The position numbers were made by a program, and so were the translations under genes. Shown in pieces: positions 48,050 to 58,142 of a stretch of 64,000 nt of DNA. Source of the stretch: an uncultured Aequorivita sp. Its GTDB lineage: Bacteria; Bacteroidota; Bacteroidia; Flavobacteriales; Flavobacteriaceae. Within the stretch, counting starts at the first letter, position 1, and each line of letters begins with the position of its first letter. Under the pieces are notes generated by a model. The model ran no database searches. It had not been told where the DNA came from and saw only the letters and a list, made by a program, of their open reading frames with translations. The stretch is taken from NCBI GenBank assembly GCA_937125455.1, contig CAKZLK010000043.1, forward strand, positions 310,001 to 374,000, written 5' to 3'.

Positions 48050-48955
48050 TCAAACCACTTCTTCCCTATTTTTATTTCTTCCAAAAAAAGGAATTGATTT
48101 ATTGTAAAATGTGATCCGAATACCGAAAAGAAGAATAATTCCACCCAAAATCATTTGAAAACTTACTTCTTCACCTATAAAGAGCCATGCCAAAATAGTA
48201 GTTAAAATTGCTTGCCCTAAAAGACTCACGGAAACACGTGTTGCTCGCATATGTTTGGTTGCATACCCCAAAAGCAGCCAGGCAAGTAATTGGCAAACTA
48301 CGCCCTGAATAACTAAAACGACCCAGCCCATATTGCTAAATCCAGAAAAAGGCTGACCAATAAAATAGCTCAAAATTGCCAGTAAAAAAGCCGATGACAA
48401 TGTACTCAGTGTTATAAATGGCAGCACCTCAACTTCATAAAGCACGTATTTGCTGAGCAACATATAAATGGCGTAGAATATACCCGAAAGTATTGCAAAT
48501 ATAAAAGCAAGATCAAAATCCATTTCTAAGAAAAAACGAAAACCAACCAACGTAATCATTCCAAAAATGGCTATTGCGGTACCTATCCAAAAATTGACAG
48601 TCGGCTTATTTTTTAGGAAGAAAAATGCACCAACACCAACCCAAACAGGTGAAAGGTTTGTGAGCAACGTAGCCTGTGTAGCTGTCGATTCTTGGATTGC
48701 GATGTTCCAAACCGCTACATCAGAGGCAAAAAGAGCGCCACATAAAACGGTTAATAGAAAAACTTTCATATTAGGGAATTTCATTTTTCCCGTTAAAAGA
48801 CTAAATGGAACTAAAAGTGCCGATGCGATTGCCATTCTATAAAACGCAGAAATAACTCCTGGAGACAAACTGAGTTTTACCAAAATAGGAAAAATTGAGA
48901 TACAAATAATTCCAATAACGAGGGCGATGCGGGGCTTCGTCATAATTTTTTGCAA
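48050..48955 (-). CDS. EamA/DMT-family transporter
   Basis: 301 aa, about ten TM segments, LGQAILTTILAWLFIGEEVSFQMILGGIILLFGI. Confidence 0.85.
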   Translation of the reverse strand: MQKIMTKPRIALVIGIICISIFPILVKLSLSPGVISAFYRMAIASALLVPFSLLTGKMKFPNMKVFLLTVLCGALFASDVAVWNIAIQESTATQATLLTNLSPVWVGVGAFFFLKNKPTVNFWIGTAIAIFGMITLVGFRFFLEMDFDLAFIFAILSGIFYAIYMLLSKYVLYEVEVLPFITLSTLSSAFLLAILSYFIGQPFSGFSNMGWVVLVIQGVVCQLLAWLLLGYATKHMRATRVSVSLLGQAILTTILAWLFIGEEVSFQMILGGIILLFGIRITFYNKSIPFFGRNKNREEVV

Positions 48956-49257
48956 TTGTTATAGTTGAACAAAAACCGCAAAATTAGCCTTTAATAATTG
49001 ATAGAAACCTATTAAATTATACAATAAAAATTTATTAACGCATTCTGAAAATTATTTGTGAAGTTTCAATTGAATTCGTTTCCTTTCCACATCCACATTA
49101 AGCATTTTACTATTGGTTCAAATACAAGTACTCTACTCACAATAACCTTTAAAGGAATGATAAACCACTTTAATGGATTTACTATTTCAGAAAACTTAGC
49201 ATTGTAACAGATTTGTAACTAAAGCAAAAGGAAGTTTTTTACCTAAAAAAATAATTT

Positions 49258-52200
49258 ATGGAAGAAAAGTTAATCTTAAAGAAATTTATCATTTTACCAA
49301 TCCTTACTATACTGTTTTGTTTTTCCTTTTCCAAAAGTATAGCTCAACAAGAAACTATTCAAAACATAACTGGTGAAGCTACTATCACAAAATCAACAGT
49401 TCCAGTACCTTCAATCCCTACAGGAGAGCCATTTAGTTATAAAATTACATTTCAAAATTTAAATCAAACCAATACCCTATCTATGACAGACATTCTTCCT
49501 GCAGGTCTGTGTTATACCGCTGGCGATATTATTGCCGACCCTACTTTTATTGATTTTAACGGCAATGTTATTCCTAACCCTAATACTATTCCAGGACTTA
49601 TTGATACTAGTAGTCTTCCAACTGTTGTTTTTAATATTCCAAATAATATTCAGCGAGGATCTTTTACAATTACAGTCACTTTTTGTGCAGGAATAACTGC
49701 AGATGGATTTATGGTAACTAACCACATCTGCGGAGACTATGGAAATGGGACGAATAATGAAACTTTTTGCACAACAACGGGAATTACAAGTACTGCTTCT
49801 GCGGTAAACCCTTGGGGGGAAATAACAAAAGAGCCTTTATTCCCTGCTATTGCAGGGCCTAATGGAGACTATTATATTCCTACCTCGGGAGGATCATCTA
49901 ATTATAAAATACGCATTCAAAAAAGTCCGCCTTATGAGTCTTCCGTTTTTGGAATGTTGAATCTTACCAACGTAACGATTTCTGAAATGTTCCTCCCTTG
50001 CGCTTCTGTTTCTTTAATTAGTGGCCCAGGAACTTTAAATCCATCCACCAATACAATTACACTAAACAATGACTTGCAGGGGAGTGTTCCCTATGAATTT
50101 GCTGAATTTATAGTAAATGTTGATTATTCAGGCTGTGGCTCTTTTAGTAATAATCAAGTAATTACAAATACAGTAGAACTAAACGGTACTCCCGTGGGGG
50201 AAACCCCAATAATAAATATAGATTCTGATTCTGCAGATGTTATTGCGGTGGATAATTTACCCCTGCCTAATGGTTCCTCAAGTATTGTAAAAACAGTAGA
50301 AGTTTATAACCCTGTTCCAGGATGCCTTGGAAAGTACATTATTGATTTTAACAATACCGATAACAGGCCCATTTCTTTTACTGAAATAACCGATGTAATT
50401 CCTAACAATATCCTGCCTCAAAATATTTCGATTACGGGATTAATAAATTCTGCTTCAACTTCTGATACCTTTGATTTAATTATAAATAATGGAACACCAA
50501 CAGGGTTTTCAATGGCAACAGGGTTCTCTGGTAATCCCTGGACAGGAAATAATAATTCATTCCGCTTAACAGCAAATACTAATACTCTTTTATTTCCTGG
50601 GGATTACCTTCAAATAACCATTGAATTTATTATAGGTTCCAGTAACCCAATAGGATCCATCATAGATAATTGTGTAGATTTTGATGGTGCAATCATAGAT
50701 GTCCCCAATAATATTAATCTTCCTGTGCCAAGTAATAGTTGTGCATCATTTACAATAGAAACGCCTGAAGTAAAATTATGTGCTACCAAAGGGGTTAGAA
50801 AAGCAAATACTTCGAATCCATTTACAGATTTTATAACCAATATTGTTCCTACTGATGAACTAGAATTTCAAATATGTTTGCAAAATAATGGGAGTGTCGA
50901 TTATAATGGAGATCTAGTAGATGTGTTGGATACTAAATATGAATTTCTTTCTATAGTTTCAGACAATTTACCCTTGGGGACCACTTTTAATCAGAATGGG
51001 CAAACATTAACATGGAGCAACATCAACTTATTGCAAAGTTGTAGTGCCTTTACAGGAATTTATGGATGCCTAAATCCATCTAATCAATCGTATTGTGTAG
51101 TTATAAAAGTTAAGGTAAAACCTTTAACCCCTCCAGGAAATATAGATAATAGTGCCACAATAACAGGAGCTAATGCAAATCCAGAAACTACCGAGCCTGC
51201 CAAAGTAAATGTTATACAAGCTTCGGTGTTGAAATTAGATCAAGAAGTCTCTAAAGACCTTACAAATTATGGGCAGACAATTTCCTTAAACCCACTTTGT
51301 GATATCAAAGTTTATTATAAAATTACCATTACCAATTTAGGAAATATCCCTGTAGCCCAACACCAAATAATTAATGAATTTCCAAGTATTAATGACGTTT
51401 ACTATCCTACAACAATTCCACGAAATAGTAGCTTTTCCTATCAAATAGTAGCGGATTATAATTCGCCCGATTATATAGTTTCTTATTTAAATATTGTTCC
51501 ATCAGCAACAACAACACCTCCAAATTTTGATTGTAATACCGTTCCGCCTGGGAATCCATTTCCAAGTACATCTGATGCTTCAATGGTTTTTGATAGTCAA
51601 AATCCACTTGCTATAGGCGCAAGTAATACTATAATGATTGAAGCAACAATCGACGATCCATATGTTTTGAACTCAGGAGATCTAGCAGTTAACAGTGCTT
51701 ATTTTATTGACTGCGGAGCAAGTAACGGAAACATTATAGTACCCACAAATATGGCTCAAGTTACCATAGAATCTCCATTAGACACCTGTACTCCATTAGT
51801 TCTTGATCCATATGCAAATGCCGTTCCGGATGTTATAACAACCACGGTTCAACAGGAATTAACTTCAGGGGGCGTATCTATGAGAGATAAGGAATATGGT
51901 GATATTGATAATGATAATGACATAGATGTAATTTATACAAAAAACAATTACGAATTATTTGTACTTGAAAACACTGCGGGACCTGGGGTAATTCCAATAT
52001 ATAATACACCAGGAACTTCCTTGAACATTACAAATTATGCATATTCGTTTAGACTAATTGATTGGAATAATGATGGATGGCAAGACTTGGTTGTTTTTGA
52101 TTCTGACCCTGGACAAACTACGTATCAAATTTCATTTTATTTAAATAACGGAAATGGAACCTTTCCTGCAAATTCTTCTGCAACATTTCTTCAGGCCAAT

Positions 52201-53022
52201 GTAGATTTTCCATTAGACGATATGTTTATTGAATTGGGAGATCTCAATGGAGACAATCTTCCTGATTTATTGATGAGTAGTCAAGGGGCCAATTCTGGCA
52301 CAGCCTATTTTGAAAATACAGGTGGCTCATCACCTTATTTTATATTACCTGCTCCACAATCCTATACCTCTGGAGGGGGAGCAATAAACAATATTTTTAT
52401 TCCTGGAGACAATGGGAGCTTTCCAACACCTGAAATTTTTGATGCCGACTGCGATGGCGACAATGATATATTTCTTTCAGACCCATTATATAGCGGTCCA
52501 AGTTTTGGAGGTGGTAAAGTTTTCTATCATGAAAATAATGGCGCTCCAACCACTGGTACAGTCCCAGACATAAATACAACGGGGCTTGCAGGTCAATTTG
52601 GTTTTGTTGAAATCTTAAATAATGATTTACGGTGTGACTGGGTAATCATGAGATTTGTAGATTATCTAAACAATGGATGCCCAGTTGCGGTTTCATTTAA
52701 CCCATGCAATAACCAGTTTTTTTATTACAACAGAGAATGTTATACGTGTGACACCGTACTAGCTGTTTCAGATATTCAAGATGAACTTATTGAAGATGAT
52801 ATATTGCTTTACCCAAATCCTTCAGGTAACTTTATTACAATTGAAAGTAAAGAAAATAGAAATTTAGAGTCTGTTGAAATTTATGGTATCACTGGAGCTT
52901 TAATTCTTAAAACAAAGAAAACAAATGAGCCTATCTATGTAGGTGCTCTTAGCGATGGTATTTATTTCATTAAAATATACTCAGAAGGAAAATATATTTC
53001 TAAAAAATTAATTAAAAATTAA
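49258..53022 (+). CDS. Large secreted protein with DUF11-like and FG-GAP/VCBS-like repeats and T9SS sorting domain
   Basis: 1254 aa. EYGDIDNDNDIDVIYTKNN, IDWNNDGWQDLVVFDSD, LGDLNGDNLPDLLMSS; C-term ILLYPNPSGNFITIES. Confidence 0.8.
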   Translation: MEEKLILKKFIILPILTILFCFSFSKSIAQQETIQNITGEATITKSTVPVPSIPTGEPFSYKITFQNLNQTNTLSMTDILPAGLCYTAGDIIADPTFIDFNGNVIPNPNTIPGLIDTSSLPTVVFNIPNNIQRGSFTITVTFCAGITADGFMVTNHICGDYGNGTNNETFCTTTGITSTASAVNPWGEITKEPLFPAIAGPNGDYYIPTSGGSSNYKIRIQKSPPYESSVFGMLNLTNVTISEMFLPCASVSLISGPGTLNPSTNTITLNNDLQGSVPYEFAEFIVNVDYSGCGSFSNNQVITNTVELNGTPVGETPIINIDSDSADVIAVDNLPLPNGSSSIVKTVEVYNPVPGCLGKYIIDFNNTDNRPISFTEITDVIPNNILPQNISITGLINSASTSDTFDLIINNGTPTGFSMATGFSGNPWTGNNNSFRLTANTNTLLFPGDYLQITIEFIIGSSNPIGSIIDNCVDFDGAIIDVPNNINLPVPSNSCASFTIETPEVKLCATKGVRKANTSNPFTDFITNIVPTDELEFQICLQNNGSVDYNGDLVDVLDTKYEFLSIVSDNLPLGTTFNQNGQTLTWSNINLLQSCSAFTGIYGCLNPSNQSYCVVIKVKVKPLTPPGNIDNSATITGANANPETTEPAKVNVIQASVLKLDQEVSKDLTNYGQTISLNPLCDIKVYYKITITNLGNIPVAQHQIINEFPSINDVYYPTTIPRNSSFSYQIVADYNSPDYIVSYLNIVPSATTTPPNFDCNTVPPGNPFPSTSDASMVFDSQNPLAIGASNTIMIEATIDDPYVLNSGDLAVNSAYFIDCGASNGNIIVPTNMAQVTIESPLDTCTPLVLDPYANAVPDVITTTVQQELTSGGVSMRDKEYGDIDNDNDIDVIYTKNNYELFVLENTAGPGVIPIYNTPGTSLNITNYAYSFRLIDWNNDGWQDLVVFDSDPGQTTYQISFYLNNGNGTFPANSSATFLQANVDFPLDDMFIELGDLNGDNLPDLLMSSQGANSGTAYFENTGGSSPYFILPAPQSYTSGGGAINNIFIPGDNGSFPTPEIFDADCDGDNDIFLSDPLYSGPSFGGGKVFYHENNGAPTTGTVPDINTTGLAGQFGFVEILNNDLRCDWVIMRFVDYLNNGCPVAVSFNPCNNQFFYYNRECYTCDTVLAVSDIQDELIEDDILLYPNPSGNFITIESKENRNLESVEIYGITGALILKTKKTNEPIYVGALSDGIYFIKIYSEGKYISKKLIKN

Positions 53023-53026
53023 TCCT

Positions 53027-54385
53027 ATGAAAAATACCATACTTATTTTATTTATCCTTTTTAGCACAATATGTAATTCCCAGACCTATGTTCCTGACGA
53101 TGCTTTTGAGCAAAAACTAATAAATTTGGGATATGATACCGGCCCGCTTGATGACTTTGTGCCAACGGCAAACATTAATACAATATCTACCTTAAATGTT
53201 TCTAATTCTGGTATTTCAGATATGACGGGAATTGAAGATTTTACAGCATTAGTAAATTTATCTTGCCAATCAAACATCATAACCAACCTAGATATTACAG
53301 GGTTGACAAATCTAGAAATACTTTATCTTTATGATAATAATATATCGTCAATAGATTTAAGTACAAATACAGCCTTAATAAAATTTAATGGAGGGCTTAA
53401 TCCTTATATTTCACTAGATTTTAGCAATAACCATAATATTGAATGGGTAGGGAGCCCTAGTGGTAGTTTAACATCAATAGATCTTTCTGGGATAACAACC
53501 TTAAAAGAGGTGTATATTCAGGATAATCAAATTGTAGCTTTAGATGTTAGCGGCAATACTAATTTAAAATTTTTAGATGCTTTTAATAATAGCTTAACCT
53601 CCATAAATTTATCGGGAGACACAGCCCTTCAATATGCTAATATCTATAACAATCAATTACCTTCTTTAGATGTATCTACCAATACAAATCTTTTTGCATT
53701 GAACTGCTCATCAAATATATTGTCCACGCTAGATGTATCAGCAAATACTAGTTTGTTAAATCTTTCCGTTTCAAACAATAATCTTTCTAACCTTGACCTT
53801 AATGGAGTTAATGCACTGACAACATTAAATTGTGACAACAATCTATTAACATCATTAAATATAAGTTCTAATATTTTGATTAGCAACTTAGCATGCAATA
53901 ATAATAGTTTGACTCACTTGGATTTTTCGCAACATACTTTATTAAACTTTTTATTAATTAACAATAACAATCTGGTTGCTGTAGACCTTAAAAATGGGTC
54001 AAATACCTCAATAGTTTTATTCGATGCTAGAAATAATGCAAGCTTATTTTGTATTAAGGTAGATGATGAAGCATATAGTACTACAAATTGGTTAAATATT
54101 GATCCTCAGACCGATTTTAGTGAAGACTGTTTAATCGGGATAGGAGAAAATTCTTTTACTAATTTTAATATTTATCCCAACCCGGCTAATTCCTCTATTC
54201 ATATTACACCAAATAATAATATAAAATCCTTTTCTATAACAGATGTACAAGGAAGGTTGGTCTCCTCGAATATTATTTCAGATTCAACTACTATTTCGGT
54301 AGAAGGTTTAAGAACTGGGATATATTTTCTCAAAATTACAACAACTCAAAACCAAACCGTTACTAAGAAATTTATAAAGCATTAG
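53027..54385 (+). CDS. Leucine-rich repeat protein with T9SS sorting domain
   Basis: 452 aa. TYVPDDAFEQKLINLGYDTGPLDDFVPTANI, LRR array, FNIYPNPANSSIHITPN. Confidence 0.85.
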   Translation: MKNTILILFILFSTICNSQTYVPDDAFEQKLINLGYDTGPLDDFVPTANINTISTLNVSNSGISDMTGIEDFTALVNLSCQSNIITNLDITGLTNLEILYLYDNNISSIDLSTNTALIKFNGGLNPYISLDFSNNHNIEWVGSPSGSLTSIDLSGITTLKEVYIQDNQIVALDVSGNTNLKFLDAFNNSLTSINLSGDTALQYANIYNNQLPSLDVSTNTNLFALNCSSNILSTLDVSANTSLLNLSVSNNNLSNLDLNGVNALTTLNCDNNLLTSLNISSNILISNLACNNNSLTHLDFSQHTLLNFLLINNNNLVAVDLKNGSNTSIVLFDARNNASLFCIKVDDEAYSTTNWLNIDPQTDFSEDCLIGIGENSFTNFNIYPNPANSSIHITPNNNIKSFSITDVQGRLVSSNIISDSTTISVEGLRTGIYFLKITTTQNQTVTKKFIKH

Positions 54386-54424
54386 TTTTTAGAGTTAAAA
54401 AACTATATAATAGTATATTTAAAC

Positions 54425-57373
54425 GTGCTAAAACTCCTCTTCGCAGTAAGTTGCTTATTTTTTTGTGCAATTACATTTGCCCAAGAACCCATTCGCTATA
54501 CCACAAAACAAGGGTTGCCAACCAATCATATTTATGATATTGCAGAAGATAAAAATGGCTTTATGTGGTTTGCAACCAAACAAGGCCTAGTAAAGTATGG
54601 TGGTGAAACGTTTAAAACATTTACCATAAAAGATGGTTTGCCCAATAACGATACGTGGCTATTGGAAACCGATTTACAAGGTAGATTATGGTACTTTACT
54701 AAAAGTCTTTATCAAGGGTATGTTAAAAAGGATTCTATATACAAGTTTGCAAAAAAAAACAAGGAAGTCATTACTCCGCGTTTTGTTTATAAAACCAAAG
54801 ACAGCCTATGGTTTTATGACAATTCTGGCGTGCAAACTTTTAGTAAAACAAATATTATTAATACAGGGCCTTATAGCAAAGACGGGGAGCCCTATTTTAA
54901 TACAAAGTCACTTGCAATTCAAAAGCAATATGGGGCTAATCTGGGCAATATTATGCCCTTTTTTATAAATCCTGAAGCCAAAGAATATATTTTTATTAAT
55001 CAAAATCAATTATTTGTTTACGATTGGAGTTTAAAACTAAAAAAAGAAATTCCCATTCATATTCCATTAAAACATAATTTAGCTGAAATTCAAAACCAAG
55101 GCTTGCTCTATAACCAAATTGGGTTTTTTGCCATTAGTGAGGGAATATTATTTATCAATTTTAAATCTTATACTGCCACCTATAAATCATTTAAAAAAAT
55201 GGTTGGCGTGAATGAAGTTAAATATTTTAGATGTAGAGGTTTAAAAGATGAAATTCAAGTTAGTATTCCGGGACATTTAATGGTTTTTAATTATGATTTA
55301 AAACTAAAAAACACGTATGCTTTTTCAGAAGTATTAGGCCGGTCCAGCTATAAAGACCGTAATGGTAATATATGGTTAACAGATTTAGCAAACGGAATTT
55401 CTTTACTCCCAAATACCCAGCTCCAAACCCAGCAATATTTGCAAAACAAAAAAGTGCAAAAAATAAACAGTATTAAAGGTGATTTTTATGCAGGAATTAA
55501 TGATGATGGCTTTTATAGACTAAATACTAAAACAAATAAGTTTGAGCCTTTAAACCAATTTAATAGAGCCAATGCAGAAGTTTATCAAATAAAAGAAGAT
55601 ACTTTTTCGCATCAAAACTATTTTATAACTGCTAATAAGGTTTATTCTTTAAAAACCTCAAAGATTGAAAAATCAAAAATTAATTCTCTTGAATCCTATG
55701 ATCCTAAAGATTCGTTTTTAGAAGGCACCAAAGATATTATATCATATAATGGTTATAACTATTTTGTTACTAGTTCAAGTCTCATTAAAAACAAAAGTTC
55801 TTTAGAGCCATCGCTAAATATTGCTTCTAAATCTGGGTTGCTATTTGCGCAAGTTTTTAAAGGGCATGTATATATTGCTGGGAGTGATGGCTTGCACCAA
55901 GTTGTAAATGATAGTTTGGTTAAGCCAAATCAAAAAGATGAGTTGCTCAATGTTTCTATAACGAGTATAGCCACAAATCCTGATTTTTTATTTTTAGGAA
56001 CCGATGGGAGAGGGGTTTATTTATATAATGAAGACGCTCTTTTTTATCTAAAGGAAACTGATGGCTTGTCTGTACAACGCATACTTCTAAAAGATAACTT
56101 CCTTTGGTTAGCCACACAAAAAGGGGTAAAAAAAATTGAATTAAACCAAGAAAGCATAATAGATTCCAAAATTATAGATGCTTTTTATGATGCAGATGGT
56201 TTGTTGCAATACAATATCAATGATATTTATATTGAAGATCATTATTTATATGCCGCGAGCGATGACGGCTTATCTAAAATAGATATAAATAATTTAGTTT
56301 ATAAAAAACAACCCAACCTTTATTTTAAAACCCAAAACGATACTTTAAACTTTAAGGATGCTGAGAGAGATAATATAGCCATCACATTCGCATTACAAGA
56401 TTTTGTAGATCAAGAATACACCAATTATCAATATCGTTTAGCGCCAATACAAAACAAATGGATTGAAACCAATACAAAAACACTTAATTTCTCTAACCTT
56501 TCTCCAAAACAGTACACCTTAGAAGTTAAAGCCACGGACCAACACAATAATATTAGAGTTATAAAGCAATACATAAATGTGGTTCCAAAATGGTGGCAAA
56601 CCTCTTTGGCCAAAATAGGGTTTGTTATAATAGGTATTCTTGGATTATTTATATTATTTCAAACTACAAAAAAGCGTATTGAAAAAAAAGAAAAAAACAA
56701 AGCCCTACAAGAAAAACGTGTGGCTGGATTAGAACTACAGGCATTACGAAGCCAAATGAATCCACATTTTGTACATAATTCTTTAAATGCTATTCAGTAT
56801 TTTATTCAACGAAACGAGGTAGAGCTTTCTGAAAATTACTTGTCTAAGTTTTCAAAATTAATTCGATTGTTTTTTGAATTTTCTAGAAGACAAAACATAA
56901 CCATTAAAGAAGAATTAAACTTATTGAGAAACTATCTTGAAATTGAAAAACTAAGATTTGAAGAAAAATTAGAATATCACATTAATATTTCTAAAAATAT
57001 TGATATTGATGAGCAACTTATACCTTCTATGTTGTTACAACCTATTTTAGAAAATGCAATAAACCACGGGTTATTTCACAAGAAAGGAAACGGAAAAGTA
57101 ACAATTGATTTTGACCAAATTAAAAAAAATACTTTTCAGGTTTCAGTGAAAGATAATGGCATAGGCATTAACAAAGCAAAAGAAATTTTTAAAGTTTCTT
57201 CGAAAAACTATCAATCTAATTCGTCAGAAGTTCTTCGCGAGCGCTTAGATTTATTAAACAAAAGCAATGAATGGCTAATTGTATATACCATTAATGATCT
57301 TTCCGAATTAGATGTTAAAACAACAGGAACTTTAGTAACGCTAATTTTTACAAAAAAACATACTGCCAAATGA
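54425..57373 (+). CDS. Two-component sensor histidine kinase (beta-propeller sensor, LytS-like HisKA_7TM/YYY type)
   Basis: 982 aa. Regulator-propeller motifs (LPTNHIYDIAEDKNGFMWFATKQGL), TM, LQALRSQMNPHFVHNSLNAIQYFI, ILENAINHGL. Confidence 0.9.
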   Translation: MLKLLFAVSCLFFCAITFAQEPIRYTTKQGLPTNHIYDIAEDKNGFMWFATKQGLVKYGGETFKTFTIKDGLPNNDTWLLETDLQGRLWYFTKSLYQGYVKKDSIYKFAKKNKEVITPRFVYKTKDSLWFYDNSGVQTFSKTNIINTGPYSKDGEPYFNTKSLAIQKQYGANLGNIMPFFINPEAKEYIFINQNQLFVYDWSLKLKKEIPIHIPLKHNLAEIQNQGLLYNQIGFFAISEGILFINFKSYTATYKSFKKMVGVNEVKYFRCRGLKDEIQVSIPGHLMVFNYDLKLKNTYAFSEVLGRSSYKDRNGNIWLTDLANGISLLPNTQLQTQQYLQNKKVQKINSIKGDFYAGINDDGFYRLNTKTNKFEPLNQFNRANAEVYQIKEDTFSHQNYFITANKVYSLKTSKIEKSKINSLESYDPKDSFLEGTKDIISYNGYNYFVTSSSLIKNKSSLEPSLNIASKSGLLFAQVFKGHVYIAGSDGLHQVVNDSLVKPNQKDELLNVSITSIATNPDFLFLGTDGRGVYLYNEDALFYLKETDGLSVQRILLKDNFLWLATQKGVKKIELNQESIIDSKIIDAFYDADGLLQYNINDIYIEDHYLYAASDDGLSKIDINNLVYKKQPNLYFKTQNDTLNFKDAERDNIAITFALQDFVDQEYTNYQYRLAPIQNKWIETNTKTLNFSNLSPKQYTLEVKATDQHNNIRVIKQYINVVPKWWQTSLAKIGFVIIGILGLFILFQTTKKRIEKKEKNKALQEKRVAGLELQALRSQMNPHFVHNSLNAIQYFIQRNEVELSENYLSKFSKLIRLFFEFSRRQNITIKEELNLLRNYLEIEKLRFEEKLEYHINISKNIDIDEQLIPSMLLQPILENAINHGLFHKKGNGKVTIDFDQIKKNTFQVSVKDNGIGINKAKEIFKVSSKNYQSNSSEVLRERLDLLNKSNEWLIVYTINDLSELDVKTTGTLVTLIFTKKHTAK

Positions 57374-58113
57374 TTCTAAATGCAATATTAATAGATGATG
57401 AACGAAAAGCGCTGGCAATTCTAAAAAATAAATTAAACCGGTTGTGCCCCAATGTGTCCATTGTTGCAGAAACACAAGACCCAATAGAAGGATTAGCGCT
57501 TATTCAAAAATTAAAACCTCAATTAGTATTTCTAGATATTGCTATGCCAGAAATGAGTGGATTTGATCTATTGGCAAAAATAAAAGCTCCAAATTTTGAG
57601 ATTATTTTTGCTACAGCGTTTGACAACTATGCCATTGAAGCTATAAAACATTGTGCTATTGGTTACTTAGTAAAGCCTGTAGATAATCATGATTTGGTAG
57701 AAACCGTCAATAAAGCCATCCAAAATATTATTGATAAATCTGCTCTTAAAAAAAACAAACTTTTAATTGAAAACCTAGGGGTACAAACATTTCAAAACAA
57801 AAAAATTGTTATTCCATCTCAGGAAGGATTGGAGTTTGTGAAAATGTCAGACATTATTCATTTTGAAGGTGATAATGGATATACACTAATTCATATTATA
57901 AATAGAAAGCCCATTTTAAGTTCACATAGCATTGGCTATTTTAATAAGTTACTTGAAAATCAATCCTTTTATTTAATCCATAAATCCTACTTAATTAATT
58001 TAAGTCATATTGAAAAGTACTTAAATGAAGGATATGTAGTTTTAACAAATAATCATAAGTTGTCCGTTTCTAGAAATAAACGTTCTGATTTTTTAAATAT
58101 TCTTAAAAATTAA
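57370..58113 (+). CDS. LytTR-family response regulator
   Basis: 247 aa. LIDDERKALAIL, LVFLDIAMPEMSG, VKPVD; LytTR C-terminal domain; ATGA overlap with kinase. Confidence 0.93.
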   Translation: MILNAILIDDERKALAILKNKLNRLCPNVSIVAETQDPIEGLALIQKLKPQLVFLDIAMPEMSGFDLLAKIKAPNFEIIFATAFDNYAIEAIKHCAIGYLVKPVDNHDLVETVNKAIQNIIDKSALKKNKLLIENLGVQTFQNKKIVIPSQEGLEFVKMSDIIHFEGDNGYTLIHIINRKPILSSHSIGYFNKLLENQSFYLIHKSYLINLSHIEKYLNEGYVVLTNNHKLSVSRNKRSDFLNILKN

Positions 58114-58142
58114 AAATCGTTTTATTAGCAAAAACTAACTTA

